From Acetobacter aceti (GTDB taxonomy: Bacteria; Pseudomonadota; Alphaproteobacteria; Acetobacterales; Acetobacteraceae), in the NCBI RefSeq assembly GCF_002005445.1, contig NZ_CP014692.1, positions 3,224,501 to 3,288,500 on the forward strand: DNA of 64,000 nt, written 5' to 3'. Position numbers and translations under genes: made by a program. Shown piece after piece: positions 1 to 8,755 of the stretch (position 1 is the stretch's first letter; each line of letters starts with the position of its first letter). Under the pieces are notes generated by a model. That model was given only the letters and a program-made list of their open reading frames with translations, was not told the origin of the DNA and searched no databases.

Positions 1-1450
1 TCCTGACCGTGCCTGCCGTAATGTTGCGCCCGACCCAGCGACGCGCGCCCTTCGCAGCGAGCGCAGGCCAGTATTTACCGAGTTCCGTGAACGACACCGG
101 CGTCAGCGCAAGATCGGCGGCCCCGCTCATGAGGCCGACATTCGCGACATTACCCCAGTCAAATGACCCGCTGGCCGTCAATTGAGGGGGCGGAAAGGAT
201 ACGGCCGCCTCATGGGACGCAACGTTTTTTGTAGTCCCGTCGCTTTTACCGGCTGAGACGCTGCCGGACATACCCATATCCGGCCCCACATCCGGTGAGG
301 ATGGCGTCCCGCTCCCCGCCGGAACAGGCGGCTCACGAAGCTGCACGGACAGCGCCCGCACATCCAGATGCGCCGGCCAGCCTGTTGCGGTCCTATCCCC
401 GAACGTCATGTGCAGCGCCGCGTTTCCTTCGGCAGGATAGAGCGTGGAGCCGACAGCATCGATCTCTCCGGCGCCAAGGGCAATATTCACCAGCGCATCG
501 CTCGGCAGCATGGACCATGACCGTCCTGCCGCTGTCAGCGTGACGTCTCCCGTCAGTCCCACGGGCGCCCGGGCCGCCGCCAGTTGCGGTGCAAAGCTGG
601 CGAAACCGGACGGCGTCAGTGGATCAAGCGCCACATGCCAGTGCAGCGTCCCCGCCGACGTCAGCGAACCCTGCGCCGCCAGATGCGCCGTGACCGGCGC
701 GCCCGCACTCTCGCCCGCCACACCAGCCGTTATGGAGCCCACCAGCCCGTGTCGGTGCTTCACCACAACCGGGGTCAGTGCGACATCCAGAGGATCGACG
801 GTCCAGGTCCTGTGATCATGGTCATCGACCAGAACCACATGCGTCCCTGCAAGAGCCAGTCGCCGGAGATGCCGGACATCAATATCGGGAAATCCGCCCT
901 TGCCGCCGGAGGGCTGGCCGGGAAGATCGAGATCGACACTACCCTGCGCGTCCCGCCTGAGAGCCAGATGCGCGCCGGTCAAACTGAAATCGGTGATGGC
1001 AAGACGCCCGTGAAACAACGGGAAGGCGTCCAGCGCAATGGCCCCGGCATCAATCCGGTCGGCCACCCTGCCGGTCGCATCGAGGATGGTCACATCGCGG
1101 AGTTCAAGCCGCACCGGTGAGCCGAATCCGTCCAGCAGTCCGGTCCATCGGAGAGAGGCGTGTCCTATATCCAGCCGCCCTCTCGGGGGCTGTCCCTTGA
1201 CGCCGCCCACAATCCTGACCGGCAGCACGAACCGGAGCAGCGGAGAGATGTTGACCGGACCCGCCATCATGGCCGCCATCAGGCCGCCAGCAGCCAGCAG
1301 CGGCACGCCCACCAGAGCGGTCGCCGTCCAGATGACGCCCTTCAGGACACGCCGGCTCGCAGCAGACTTTCGAGCCGATGTGTCCCGAGCGGCTTCAGAT
1401 CGTCCGCGCATCGCCCCGCCCTGAGCTTCGCCTTGACCGGACCCGTCCAT
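1..1450 (-). CDS. AsmA/YhdP-like protein (DUF3971 type), C-terminus outside window
   Basis: A clean minus-strand frame runs from an ATG at 1450 to the left edge without a stop, giving about 483 residues of an incomplete protein. The first ~35 residues are charged, followed by one hydrophobic segment (about residues 37-62) that would anchor it in the inner membrane with the rest in the periplasm. The body alternates beta-rich segments typical of AsmA-like proteins, and a stretch near the edge (YWPALAAKGARRWVGRNI) resembles the YhdP/DUF3971 family. Members of that family are linked to outer-membrane lipid homeostasis; that role is inferred here. It is transcribed divergently from glnE. GTG codons just upstream could also serve as starts. 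Confidence 0.8.
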   Translation of the reverse strand, partial: MDGSGQGEAQGGAMRGRSEAARDTSARKSAASRRVLKGVIWTATALVGVPLLAAGGLMAAMMAGPVNISPLLRFVLPVRIVGGVKGQPPRGRLDIGHASLRWTGLLDGFGSPVRLELRDVTILDATGRVADRIDAGAIALDAFPLFHGRLAITDFSLTGAHLALRRDAQGSVDLDLPGQPSGGKGGFPDIDVRHLRRLALAGTHVVLVDDHDHRTWTVDPLDVALTPVVVKHRHGLVGSITAGVAGESAGAPVTAHLAAQGSLTSAGTLHWHVALDPLTPSGFASFAPQLAAARAPVGLTGDVTLTAAGRSWSMLPSDALVNIALGAGEIDAVGSTLYPAEGNAALHMTFGDRTATGWPAHLDVRALSVQLREPPVPAGSGTPSSPDVGPDMGMSGSVSAGKSDGTTKNVASHEAAVSFPPPQLTASGSFDWGNVANVGLMSGAADLALTPVSFTELGKYWPALAAKGARRWVGRNITAGTVR

Positions 1451-1557
1451 CACCGCCACCCTGTCCGTCCGATCATTCCGTAGAGCCCATGTCGCGACGC
1501 ACCTCTTCTTCCCAGATCCGCTCCCTGACGGACCGCAAGCCTCCAGAAAAGGGGGCA
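1451..1557. promoter_or_regulatory. Divergent intergenic region between AsmA-like gene and glnE
   Basis: About 107 bp separates the two divergent starts if glnE begins at 1558. Promoters for both genes should lie here or inside the 5' ends. An in-frame ATG at 1489 is an alternative glnE start, which would shrink the gap to under 40 bp. No confident -35/-10 pair was recognised. Confidence 0.3.
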
Positions 1558-4500
1558 ATGCGTCCAAACGATGGCACGCCGCAGGAGGTTCCTCCCTCCG
1601 CCGCCGCCAGATCCACCGACCGTGCCGGGAGTGCAGGCTGGCGGGGCCGCAGACGCACGCTCTCCTGGCCGGATCTTGCATGGCCGGATCCCGCTGCCCC
1701 TGAAGCTCTGGCGCGGTTTCTGGACGACCTTTCCGAGCGCTGGCGGGACGCCAAACTCGATGTCGCCCTTCTGGAAAAACCCGGTGTGCCTGCCCTGCTG
1801 GCGGCCATCGGCGGCAACAGTCCCTATCTGACCGAGCTGGCGCTGCGGAATCCCGTCGATGTCGAGACCCTGATTCTCAACGGCCCGGACGCCTTTGCGG
1901 ACACCACCTTTGACGCCCTTGATTCCCTGCCGCCGGATATCGACCATGACACGCTGGCCCGCGCCATGCGCGACGCCAAGAACCGGATCGCCCTGACCTG
2001 CGCGCTGGCCGACATCGGCGATTTCTGGTCTCTGGAAACCGTCACGCAAACGCTGTCGCGCCTCGCCGAAAGCACGCTGGACGCCGCCGTCAGACATCTG
2101 CTGCGCTCCGCATATGACAGGGGACGGCTTTCCCTGAAAGATCCGGCCCGTCCCACACGCGGGAGTGGCTATGTCGTGCTGGCGATGGGGAAACTCGGGG
2201 CGCGCGAACTGAACTTCTCCTCGGACATCGACCTTGTCGTGCTTTTCGACGCGGATCTTCATGCGGACCCCGATACGGCCCGGCAGACTTTCATCCGCAT
2301 GACTAGCGACCTTGTGCGTCTCATGGAAGCACGCGACGCGAATGGTTACGTTTTCCGGACCGATCTGCGCCTGCGCCCGGATCCCTCCGCAACACCTCTC
2401 GCCGTCTCGCTGCCCGCCGCCATCGCCTATTACGAAAGTCTGGGCCAGACATGGGAACGCGCCGCCATGACCAAGGCGCGGCCTGTCGCGGGAAACATCC
2501 GGCTTGGGCGCGAGTTCCTGACCGCCATCCACCCCTTTGTCTGGCGGCGTCATCTCGATTTCGCCCTGATTGACGACATTCACGTCATGAAAGCCAAGAT
2601 CGACCAGCACCGCAAACCGGGCCGCGCCGGGCTGGCGAAGATGGCTGACAAGATGTTGACTGACCCGGATGAAGGCGTCCGCTGGCTGCTCGGTCACAAT
2701 GTCAAACTTGGCGAAGGCGGCATCCGCGAAATCGAGTTTGTCGCGCAGGCGATGCAGCTTGTCTGGGGTGGCCGGACGCCGAGCCTGCGCGATCCGACCA
2801 CGCTCGGCGCGCTGCGGACCCTCGCCCGCTCAGGTCATATGCCGCGGGAGGAAGCCGAAACTCTTGCCCGCGCCTATCGCCTGCTGCGGATTGTCGAGCA
2901 TCGGGTGCAGATGCGGGCCGACCAGCAGACCCATCAGCTTCCGGACACGGAAGAGCGCTTCAACGCGCTGGCGGTCTTCCTCGGTTATGGTAGCGCGGGA
3001 GACTTCGCGCTGGACCTGCTGCCGCAGATGCGGGCGGCCCGGCGGATTTTCGAGAAGCATTTCAGCACCCCGTCTCGTGAGATCCGTCCCGAGGAAGCCC
3101 TGCTCGATCTCGGCTCGGATGAACTGCCCGCGCGTCTCGGGGAACTCGGGTTTCCGCAGGATGGCTGTGACGACGCCGCGACGATCCTCAGCCACTGGGC
3201 CGGCAACAGTCGCCGGGCGCTGCGTTCGGACCGCGCCCACGCGCTGCTGCGGGGGCTGATGTCGGACCTGCTCGCCAGCTTCATCGCCCGACGCGATCCG
3301 CTGGCCTGCCTGCGCCATTTCGACACGCTTCTTTCGCGGCAGCGCGCCGGAGTGCAGCTACTCTCGCTGCTGGAACGCAACCCCGCGCTGATCGACCGGA
3401 TCGCGGCGATTTTCGATGCCTCCCCCTTCCTTGCCAACCATCTGGCGGACAGTCCGTCCGCACTGGAAGGTCTGCTGGAGCTTCAGGAGGAAGAGGAGGT
3501 CAACCTGCCCCCTGCCGCCACCTTCGCTCCGGAACAGGTTCGTCTGCTGGCGGCGGAAAAGCCGGATTCCGAGTTGCTGGTCACCCGCCTGCGTCCTGTC
3601 GTTCGCGCCGAGGAGTTCCGTCTTTCCGTCGCCCGGCTGGAAGGGCGTCTGGACGAGGACACGGCGGCGCAGGAGCGTACGGATGTGGCGGATGCGGTCA
3701 TGACGGCGCTTCTCAACAGCGTGTTCCGGGCCCATCGGGCGCGTCACGGCAAGGTCGAGGGTGGCGGCATCGCCGTCATTGCGCTGGGCAAAGCCGGGTC
3801 GCGGGAAATGATGGCCGGCTCCGATCTCGACCTGATGATGATCTTCGACCATCCTGACCATGTGACCGAAAGCACGGCTCTGTCCAAAGGAGATGGCCGC
3901 ACCCTGACCGTGTCACAATATTATCTCCGCTTGGCGCACAGTTTTATCGGTGCCCTGACCGCGCCGGATTCGGAAGGACCGCTTTATCCGGTGGACATGC
4001 GTCTGCGTCCGTCCGGCGCTGCGGGACCGGTCGCCGTCTCACTCTCCGCCTTCCGCCGTTATCACGCGGAAGAGTCCTGGACATGGGAGCGCATGGCGCT
4101 GACTCGGGCGCGGCTTGTCACCATCACGGGAGAAAACGGCCTCCGGACCCGTCTGAAAAAATCCCTGCGTGAAGAAATCGGGACGGCACTTTCGCCGGAC
4201 GCACGCCGACCGGCAGAGAAGGTCCGGGAAGACGCCGCCGCCATGCGGACCCGCCTTGCCCGCGATCTGCCGCCTTCCAGCCCGTGGGACATCAAACGCC
4301 GACCGGGTGGCCTGATGGAGGTGGAGTTCATCGCGCAGGCGCTTCAGTTGACATCGGCGTCTGCGCGGGTGCGCTCTCCGGTGACCTCACAGGCCTTTGA
4401 ACGGCTGGCCAAAGCCCGTCTGCTGTCTGCGGAACAGGCGACCATTCTGCTTGAAGCGGATGAGCGGTGGCGAAGTCTGCAAAGTGTTCTGCGCCTGTTG

Positions 4501-4680
4501 TGCGGGCCGAAGCCGCCTGTTGATCCGGCTCAGGAACTGCCCGCCGCCACGCTGGACCTGCTGTGTCGGACGATGGATGTGCCGGGGGTCTCGACTCTGC
4601 GGGAGGAAATCGAAGGGCTGGCGGAGACCGTGCGGGGACTGTTCACGCAGTTGATCGGTCCTGTCGCAGACCCGGGCTGA
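1558..4680 (+). CDS. glnE: Bifunctional glutamine synthetase adenylyltransferase / adenylyl-removing enzyme
   Basis: GlnE attaches AMP to, and removes it from, glutamine synthetase in response to PII, tuning nitrogen assimilation in the cytoplasm. The ~1040-residue product has the family's duplicated nucleotidyltransferase architecture. The N-terminal catalytic motif (SSDIDLVVLFD) has Asp at about 223 and 225, the C-terminal one (GSDLDLMMIFD) at about 756 and 758; each follows an 'ALGKxGxRE'-type segment, and each half is followed by an alpha-helical GlnD PII-uridylyltransferase-like domain. I chose the ATG at 1558 because it has a strong purine-rich ribosome site (AAAAGGGGG) just upstream; ATG 1489 would add 23 residues and lacks one. 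Length is slightly above the usual 950-1000. Confidence 0.95.
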   Translation: MRPNDGTPQEVPPSAAARSTDRAGSAGWRGRRRTLSWPDLAWPDPAAPEALARFLDDLSERWRDAKLDVALLEKPGVPALLAAIGGNSPYLTELALRNPVDVETLILNGPDAFADTTFDALDSLPPDIDHDTLARAMRDAKNRIALTCALADIGDFWSLETVTQTLSRLAESTLDAAVRHLLRSAYDRGRLSLKDPARPTRGSGYVVLAMGKLGARELNFSSDIDLVVLFDADLHADPDTARQTFIRMTSDLVRLMEARDANGYVFRTDLRLRPDPSATPLAVSLPAAIAYYESLGQTWERAAMTKARPVAGNIRLGREFLTAIHPFVWRRHLDFALIDDIHVMKAKIDQHRKPGRAGLAKMADKMLTDPDEGVRWLLGHNVKLGEGGIREIEFVAQAMQLVWGGRTPSLRDPTTLGALRTLARSGHMPREEAETLARAYRLLRIVEHRVQMRADQQTHQLPDTEERFNALAVFLGYGSAGDFALDLLPQMRAARRIFEKHFSTPSREIRPEEALLDLGSDELPARLGELGFPQDGCDDAATILSHWAGNSRRALRSDRAHALLRGLMSDLLASFIARRDPLACLRHFDTLLSRQRAGVQLLSLLERNPALIDRIAAIFDASPFLANHLADSPSALEGLLELQEEEEVNLPPAATFAPEQVRLLAAEKPDSELLVTRLRPVVRAEEFRLSVARLEGRLDEDTAAQERTDVADAVMTALLNSVFRAHRARHGKVEGGGIAVIALGKAGSREMMAGSDLDLMMIFDHPDHVTESTALSKGDGRTLTVSQYYLRLAHSFIGALTAPDSEGPLYPVDMRLRPSGAAGPVAVSLSAFRRYHAEESWTWERMALTRARLVTITGENGLRTRLKKSLREEIGTALSPDARRPAEKVREDAAAMRTRLARDLPPSSPWDIKRRPGGLMEVEFIAQALQLTSASARVRSPVTSQAFERLAKARLLSAEQATILLEADERWRSLQSVLRLLCGPKPPVDPAQELPAATLDLLCRTMDVPGVSTLREEIEGLAETVRGLFTQLIGPVADPG

Positions 4681-4780
4681 TCCGGACGATGTCGCGGCCC
4701 CTGAGTCGCCACGCTCCGCAGGAATGGCGTTGTCTCTGAATCAGGTTGCAGCATCTGATCCGCTGAGGCAGGCTTGCTGC

Positions 4781-5260
4781 ATGAGCACAGATTCAATCAA
4801 GGTGGGCGATGCTGCCCCTGATTTCACTCTTGAAGCCAGCAGGGGCCGCAAGGTTTCGAGCGCTGATCTTTCGGGCAAACCTTACCTGCTCTATTTCTAC
4901 CCGAAAGCGGATACGCCCGGCTGCACCACGCAGGCCTGCGGCATTCAGGAAGCCCTTCCCGCTCTGGGAAAGCTGGACCTCACCATCATTGGCGTCAGCC
5001 CCGACCCTGTAGCGAAAATCGACAAGTTCGCGGACAAATACGGTCTGGAATTTCCTCTGGCCAGTGATCCTGAGCACGCGTTGGCGGATCAGTATGGCGT
5101 GTGGGTTGAGAAATCGATGTACGGGCGGACCTATTTCGGCATGGAGCGCAGTTCTTTCCTTGTTGGCGCTGATGGCCGGATCAAGGCTCTTTGGCGTAAG
5201 GTGAAGCCCGCCGAGCATGTGGCGCTTGTTGAAGCCGCTGCGAAGGATCTGCACGGATAG
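4781..5260 (+). CDS. bcp: Thioredoxin-dependent peroxiredoxin, Bcp/PrxQ type
   Basis: A 159-residue cytosolic peroxiredoxin that reduces hydrogen peroxide and organic peroxides using thioredoxin. The active-site segment YPKADTPGCTTQACG has the peroxidatic Cys at 48 and a second Cys five residues later (53), the signature of atypical two-cysteine PrxQ/Bcp enzymes. The ATG at 4781 fits the family N-terminus (IKVGDAAPDFTL); an upstream ATG at 4724 would add 19 residues with no homologous character. It follows glnE by 100 bp on the same strand. Confidence 0.93.
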   Translation: MSTDSIKVGDAAPDFTLEASRGRKVSSADLSGKPYLLYFYPKADTPGCTTQACGIQEALPALGKLDLTIIGVSPDPVAKIDKFADKYGLEFPLASDPEHALADQYGVWVEKSMYGRTYFGMERSSFLVGADGRIKALWRKVKPAEHVALVEAAAKDLHG

Positions 5261-5423
5261 GCGGCACAGAATGATGCAGCCGCCATTACACAGTTTTCAT
5301 GTCGTCGTGTGGCAACGGCAATAAATTCGCCCACAATTCGCCACGAAAACCGGCTTTCATGCGTCTCATAAAAGGATAACCAGCGTGGCTTTCGCGCTCC
5401 GCTCATGATCCGGGACACATGAC

Positions 5424-5822
5424 ATGAACAAGTATTTTCGCTCTTTCGTCGCCATTCCTGCCCTGATCGGCCTTGTAGCCGGCTCCGCCGCGCTGCCTTC
5501 ACCTGCACATGCCCAGCCTTGGGGGGGCGGTGGTCCGCGCGGCGGATGGGGATGGGGTGGTGGCCCTCGTGGTGGTGGCTGGGGCGGCGGCCCCGGTCGT
5601 GAGTGGCGGCATCATGGTGGCGGCTGGGGTGGTGGCGCCCTCGCAGGCGGCATCATCGGTGGCATGGCTCTGGGCGCTGTCGCCGGGATGGCTATGGCGA
5701 ATTCACCGCCACCGCCTCGTGTGATCTACGCGCCGCCTCCGCCGCCAGTCTATGTGGTGCCGGCTCCTTACGCGGTCATGCCCGCCGGACCAGGCTACGG
5801 CGCCTACTACGGCGGCTGGTAG
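5424..5822 (+). CDS. Small secreted Gly/Trp/Pro-rich protein of unknown function
   Basis: A 132-residue protein with a clear signal peptide (Lys/Arg start, hydrophobic core, cleavage near AHA-QP around residue 31). The mature part is almost all low complexity: repeated GGW, GGG and PRGG units, then a glycine-alanine hydrophobic stretch (GGALAGGIIGGMALGAVAGMAMA, about residues 71-92) that resembles glycine-zipper segments of outer-membrane proteins, then proline/tyrosine-rich repeats (PPPP, VYVVPAP, YGAYYGGW). It is probably exported and envelope-associated. No enzymatic motif is visible. The start follows about 160 bp of non-coding sequence. Confidence 0.7.
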   Translation: MNKYFRSFVAIPALIGLVAGSAALPSPAHAQPWGGGGPRGGWGWGGGPRGGGWGGGPGREWRHHGGGWGGGALAGGIIGGMALGAVAGMAMANSPPPPRVIYAPPPPPVYVVPAPYAVMPAGPGYGAYYGGW

Positions 5823-5855
5823 AGGCAATTCGGCGATATGATGCACGCGCCCGTC

Positions 5856-5927
5856 GATCACCGCCGTGATCCATGCGGGCGGGATATTTGCCCGCGTGGC
5901 GGCCTCGGTGACATAGGCATCGAACGG
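5856..5927 (-). pseudogene. Fragment of a lytic transglycosylase (VirB1/TrbN type)
   Basis: On the minus strand the peptide FDAYVTEAATRANIPPAWIT (followed by AVI) matches the start of the SLT lytic transglycosylase fold (an 'A-x-x-x-x-I-P-x-x-W-I-x-A-V-I' pattern that precedes the catalytic Glu). The homology stops right after AVI, where the expected catalytic 'xESxG' is replaced by unrelated sequence. Such transglycosylases open the cell wall for conjugation machines, which agrees with the other conjugation remnants within 2 kb. Very short, so the assignment is tentative. Confidence 0.4.
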
Positions 5928-6301
5928 CGCGGCCCCGCCTCTGTGGTGCGGAGCAGACGCGGCGGCATGGAAGCAGGCAGGTGGATCATGATGATGTCGT
6001 TCTCGTGGAGGCGTCCGACAGGGACGGCCCGACACAGGAAGGCTGTCAGGAAGTGGCACTGCCGGGATGGTCGTTTTTGACCCCCTCTGAAAACGACCAT
6101 TCCCCGATCGTCGCCTCCTGCGCGCTCCGACACGCAGAAGCCACCGTACGTATGATCGAAAAATCTGCGGTAGAATCGAAGGATTTATGTCTTAGGCAGG
6201 ATCACGGGTGAATTTGCGCGTCGATGGCAGTATCGTCGGGTGACCAGCACCCTGTCAGATACGCGGCCTGCGGTTGCCCCCGCCCGCCTGCCACGTCAGA
6301 A

Positions 6302-6490
6302 CCGTATCCTTCTGATATCAGCGATGAAGAATGGTTGTTGATTATCCCGTATCTTCTTCTGATGAAAGAAGACGCGGAACAACGGCATCATGATCTGCGG
6401 GAACTGTTCAACGGTCTTCGGTATGTGATCCGTTACGGTATTGCCTGGCGGGCGATGCCGAACGATCTTCCGCCGTGGACTGCGGTGTAT
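6302..6490 (+). pseudogene. N-terminal remnant of an IS5-family (IS1031-like) transposase
   Basis: The translation YPSDISDEEWLLIIPYLLLM through AWRAMPNDLPPWTAVY is a close relative of the first ~65 residues of the intact transposase at 61199-62008 (YPSDVSDEEWSLVVPYLVLM... AWRAMPNDLPPWSAVY). It ends abruptly near 6485, where minus-strand homology to a VirD4 protein begins. The catalytic DDE residues are absent, so it cannot be active. Confidence 0.8.
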
Positions 6491-6575
6491 CCGACGGCGG
6501 CACCACCAGATACAGCGTCGCCGGGTGGCTGCCGGCGACAAGGTCGCGGATCCGCCAGTCGCAACGACGGGTCAC
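6483..6575 (-). pseudogene. Fragment of a VirD4/TraG-type conjugal coupling protein
   Basis: The minus-strand peptide CDWRIRDLVAGSHPATLYLV (then VPPSD) matches the segment of VirD4/TraG ATPases that reads roughly 'sDfRlxDLxxGxxPvsLYLVxPPsD'. About 31 residues remain; the Walker motifs are not present. It abuts the IS5 remnant, consistent with an IS insertion into a coupling-protein gene followed by deletion. Confidence 0.55.
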
Positions 6576-6707
6576 ACCTGATAATCGCACCCACATTCTG
6601 ATCGTCGTGATGGCATCGAAATTCATCGTCATTGACGACCGCTGCACGCGATTTCACGGGAGATCCTGACTTTACGAGTCAAATATCTGTGGCAAATCCC
6701 GTGCGCC

Positions 6708-6896
6708 ATGAAGCACGCGAACGATACGTACCTCGTCGATCTACCTCATCCGGACACGATCGAACTGGTCCGCGTGAAGGCCGAGCTTGAGGGCGAGCGG
6801 GCACGCCGCGAAGCTGTGGAATCCGACCGCGACCATTGGCGCGAAATCGCGCAAAAATTAGCTCAACCACGGTCTCGGAAATGGTGGTTTTGGTAA
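6708..6896 (+). CDS. Small charged hypothetical protein with Trp-rich C-terminus
   Basis: Sixty-two residues: a short N-terminus, a highly charged predicted coiled coil (AELEGERARREAVESDRDHW), and an ending rich in Arg/Trp (RSRKWWFW). Endings of this kind occur on plasmid-borne DNA-binding or mobilisation proteins, so this may be the tail of a larger deleted gene; the frame is open upstream of the ATG. It lies inside the mobile-DNA graveyard. I do not recognise a function. Confidence 0.4.
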   Translation: MKHANDTYLVDLPHPDTIELVRVKAELEGERARREAVESDRDHWREIAQKLAQPRSRKWWFW

Positions 6897-6998
6897 TTGA
6901 TTTGATACCTATAGTCTGTAGACTCAAAGGCACCTTAATCACACATTTTGCCCCGAATGACTCGCTATCAGGCAAAATATGTCGCCAACAAAGCTTAC

Positions 6999-7469
6999 GG
7001 CGTGTCTTCAGTTAAGTCCTGAGTGTGGCGCGTGAGGGTTGTACTTTCTGTCTGCCTGTGGTGTCTGTTTCCCCGGTTTTGAGGGAGATGGATGAATGCG
7101 GCGATACGGTTTGCGCGACGACCAGTGGAAGCGGATAAAGGATTTTCTTCCCGGTCGGGAAGGTCATGTTGGCGGCACTGCGGCGGACAACCGTCTGTTT
7201 GTGGAAGCCGTGCTGTATCGCTATCGTGCAGGCATCCCCTGGCGTGACCTTCCTGCCCGTTTCGGAGACTGGAAAAACATACATCGCCGTCTGCGCCGCT
7301 GGTGCGAAAGTGGTGTGATTGAAAGGATCTTTCGTCATCTGGCAGCAGATCACGACAACGAATACATGATGATCGACAGCACGATTGTCCGGGCGCCCTG
7401 AAAAAGGGGGCGCAGATCAGGCCATCGGACGGTCACGAGGCGGACTGACAACAAAAATTCATGTCGTCC
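6999..7469 (+). mobile_element. Truncated IS5-family element (IS427 group), left end plus OrfA and start of OrfB
   Basis: The element starts at a terminal sequence GGCGTGTCTTCAGTTAAG, which recurs almost unchanged, in reverse, at about 28123-28140. OrfA (7096-7401, 101 aa: RRYGLRDDQWKRIKDFLPGR... RDLPARFGDWKN... DSTIVRAP) is the N-terminal half of a two-ORF transposase normally joined to OrfB by frameshifting. The OrfB start (RSRGGLTTKIHVV in another frame) is cut at about 7469, where a relaxase fragment begins on the other strand. The DDE core is mostly gone, so it is dead. Confidence 0.75.
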
Positions 7470-7648
7470 AATGACGGGATCGGTGATATTCTCCCCCACC
7501 AGCACCCAGGAGGACGTGGCACGGTCGGTCTTCTGCTCCGTCAGACACCGATGAATGCGCTTGATGATATCATTGCGCTCACTGATCTCCCGCAGCGTGG
7601 CTTCCGCGCTCTCGTCCATTCGCCAGCGATCTGGTCCGACCTGATGCG
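7470..7648 (-). pseudogene. Fragment of a DUF3363 relaxase/mobilisation protein
   Basis: Minus-strand translation AHQVGPDRWRMDESAEATLR continuing to ERNDIIKRIHRCLTEQ and SSWVLVGENITDPVIG is the middle part of DUF3363 (VirD2-like relaxase) proteins. It parallels residues ~80-145 of the fragment at 47085-47584 (TLREMGARGDIIKTMHRAMTE) but is clearly diverged, so the two are not copies of each other. Its upstream edge is exactly the CTAG target (7649-7652) of the IS481 copy; its other edge abuts an IS5 remnant. Confidence 0.65.
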
Positions 7649-7652
7649 CTAG

Positions 7653-8494
7653 TTGTTTAGTCCCGTATTTTGATGGTGCGGGTTATGTATGAACCGTGAT
7701 GGTTCTTTTTCCCACTGCTGGCAAATGAATTCATATGGAGTGAGACCGCGTAGCGTCTTGAGCCTTCGGGCGAAATTGCAGGCCATGACGAAGTCCGCGA
7801 GGTGCTGACGCAACTGGTCATGTGTTTCATAATAGAAGCGTTTGACTGTTGCCTCCCTGATCGTGCGGTTCATCCTCTCAACCTGGCCGTTGGTCCATGG
7901 ATGCTTCACCTTTGTCAGCCGATGCTCGATACCGTTTTCGTCGCACACCCGATCAAAGATAGGGTGGAAGGCGTATTTATGCCGTGTCTGACTGGTGAAC
8001 TGGATGCCGTTGTCGGTCAAAACTGTATGGATGGCATAAGGGACTGCTGCGATCAGGTTCCGCAGAAAACCTGCGGCAATCATTTTTCCGGCTTCCCGGT
8101 GCAGTTCGACAAAGGCGAATTTGCTGGTACGGTCTATCGCGACAAACAGGCGCAGCTTACCCTCCGCAGTCTGCACTTCAGCAATATCAATGTGAAAATA
8201 GCCAATCGGATAAGCCTTGAACTTGCGCCTGGGTTTTTTGTCTCCCGTCACCTCGGGTAGTCGGCTGATCCCGTGTCGTTGCAGGCAGCGATGCAGGGAT
8301 GATCGCGTCAGGTGCGGGATCGTCGCCTGGAGTGCGTAGAGGCAGTCGTCCAGCGGCAGCAGCGTGTGACGGCGGAAAGCAACGATGATCGCCTCATCCT
8401 CAATGCTCAGCACCGTCGAATGCGCGTCTTTGGGGCCGGTCGGCAAATCACCGACCGCAGTGCGCTTCTTCCACTTCGCAACCGTCTTCGGGTT
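7653..8494 (-). mobile_element. 5'-truncated IS481-family element
   Basis: The right terminus TTGTTTAGTCCCGTATTTTG starts right after CTAG at 7649-7652 and the element reads inwards to 8494. The encoded transposase part (from NPKTVAKWKKRTAVGDLPTG to the C-terminus) is residue-for-residue the same as in the complete IS481 copy at 44725-45728, and the DNA appears identical over the shared 842 bp (44887-45728). The first ~43 residues and the other terminus are missing; instead the frame continues into an integrase N-terminus, giving a 336-residue composite reading frame (7649-8659, stop TAG supplied by the CTAG target). Confidence 0.85.
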
Positions 8495-8611
8495 TCCGTC
8501 AATCTGCTTGCGAGCCTGGTATTGCTTTGGACCGCGATAGTAGATTCCTCTTTGCAGAGGTCTGCCTGTCGCTGGGTCTCGATTTTCGGATTTTGAGGTT
8601 GCTTCAGACAT
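8495..8611 (-). pseudogene. N-terminal fragment of a tyrosine recombinase (integrase)
   Basis: From an ATG at 8611, preceded by a purine-rich site (GGTGGGGGTG), the first 39 residues are MSEATSKSENRDPATGRPLQ then GIYYRGPKQYQARKQIDG. The pattern 'RDPATGxPLxRGIYYRGPxQYQAR' is the N-terminal arm-binding region of a family of island and prophage integrases. Homology ends at 8495, where IS481 sequence fuses in frame, so the catalytic domain is missing. It lies 97 bp from a tRNA-Glu 3' end, the usual place for an integrase beside its attachment site. Confidence 0.65.
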
Positions 8612-8707
8612 ATCCAACACCCCCACCATTTTTAGATGGATGGCGCAGAAATAGCGCAAAAAACCTAATTATTAGGTAATGGAAACCAAAAAATCCAATA
8701 AAATCAA

Positions 8708-8755
8708 TGGCGTCCCGTAGGGGATTTGAACCCCTGTTGCCGCCGTGAGAGGGCG
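8708..8755 (-). other. Attachment-site-like 3' segment of tRNA-Glu(CUC)
   Basis: The 48 bases, read on the minus strand, begin CGCC-CTCTCAC-GGCGG, which is the 5' anticodon stem, a seven-base loop with anticodon CTC, and the 3' stem of tRNA-Glu. They continue through the variable loop, a complete T-arm (AGGGG-TTCAAAT-CCCCT) and the 3' acceptor strand ending in CCA. The D-arm and 5' acceptor half are absent: upstream sequence is unrelated. A 3'-terminal tRNA copy next to an integrase is the hallmark of an island or ICE attachment site. Confidence 0.75.

Noticed and set aside
1450..2697. Long minus-strand open frame opposite glnE (415 codons)
   Set aside because: It lies entirely antisense to strongly supported glnE coding sequence, has no recognisable motifs and arises from high-GC codon bias.
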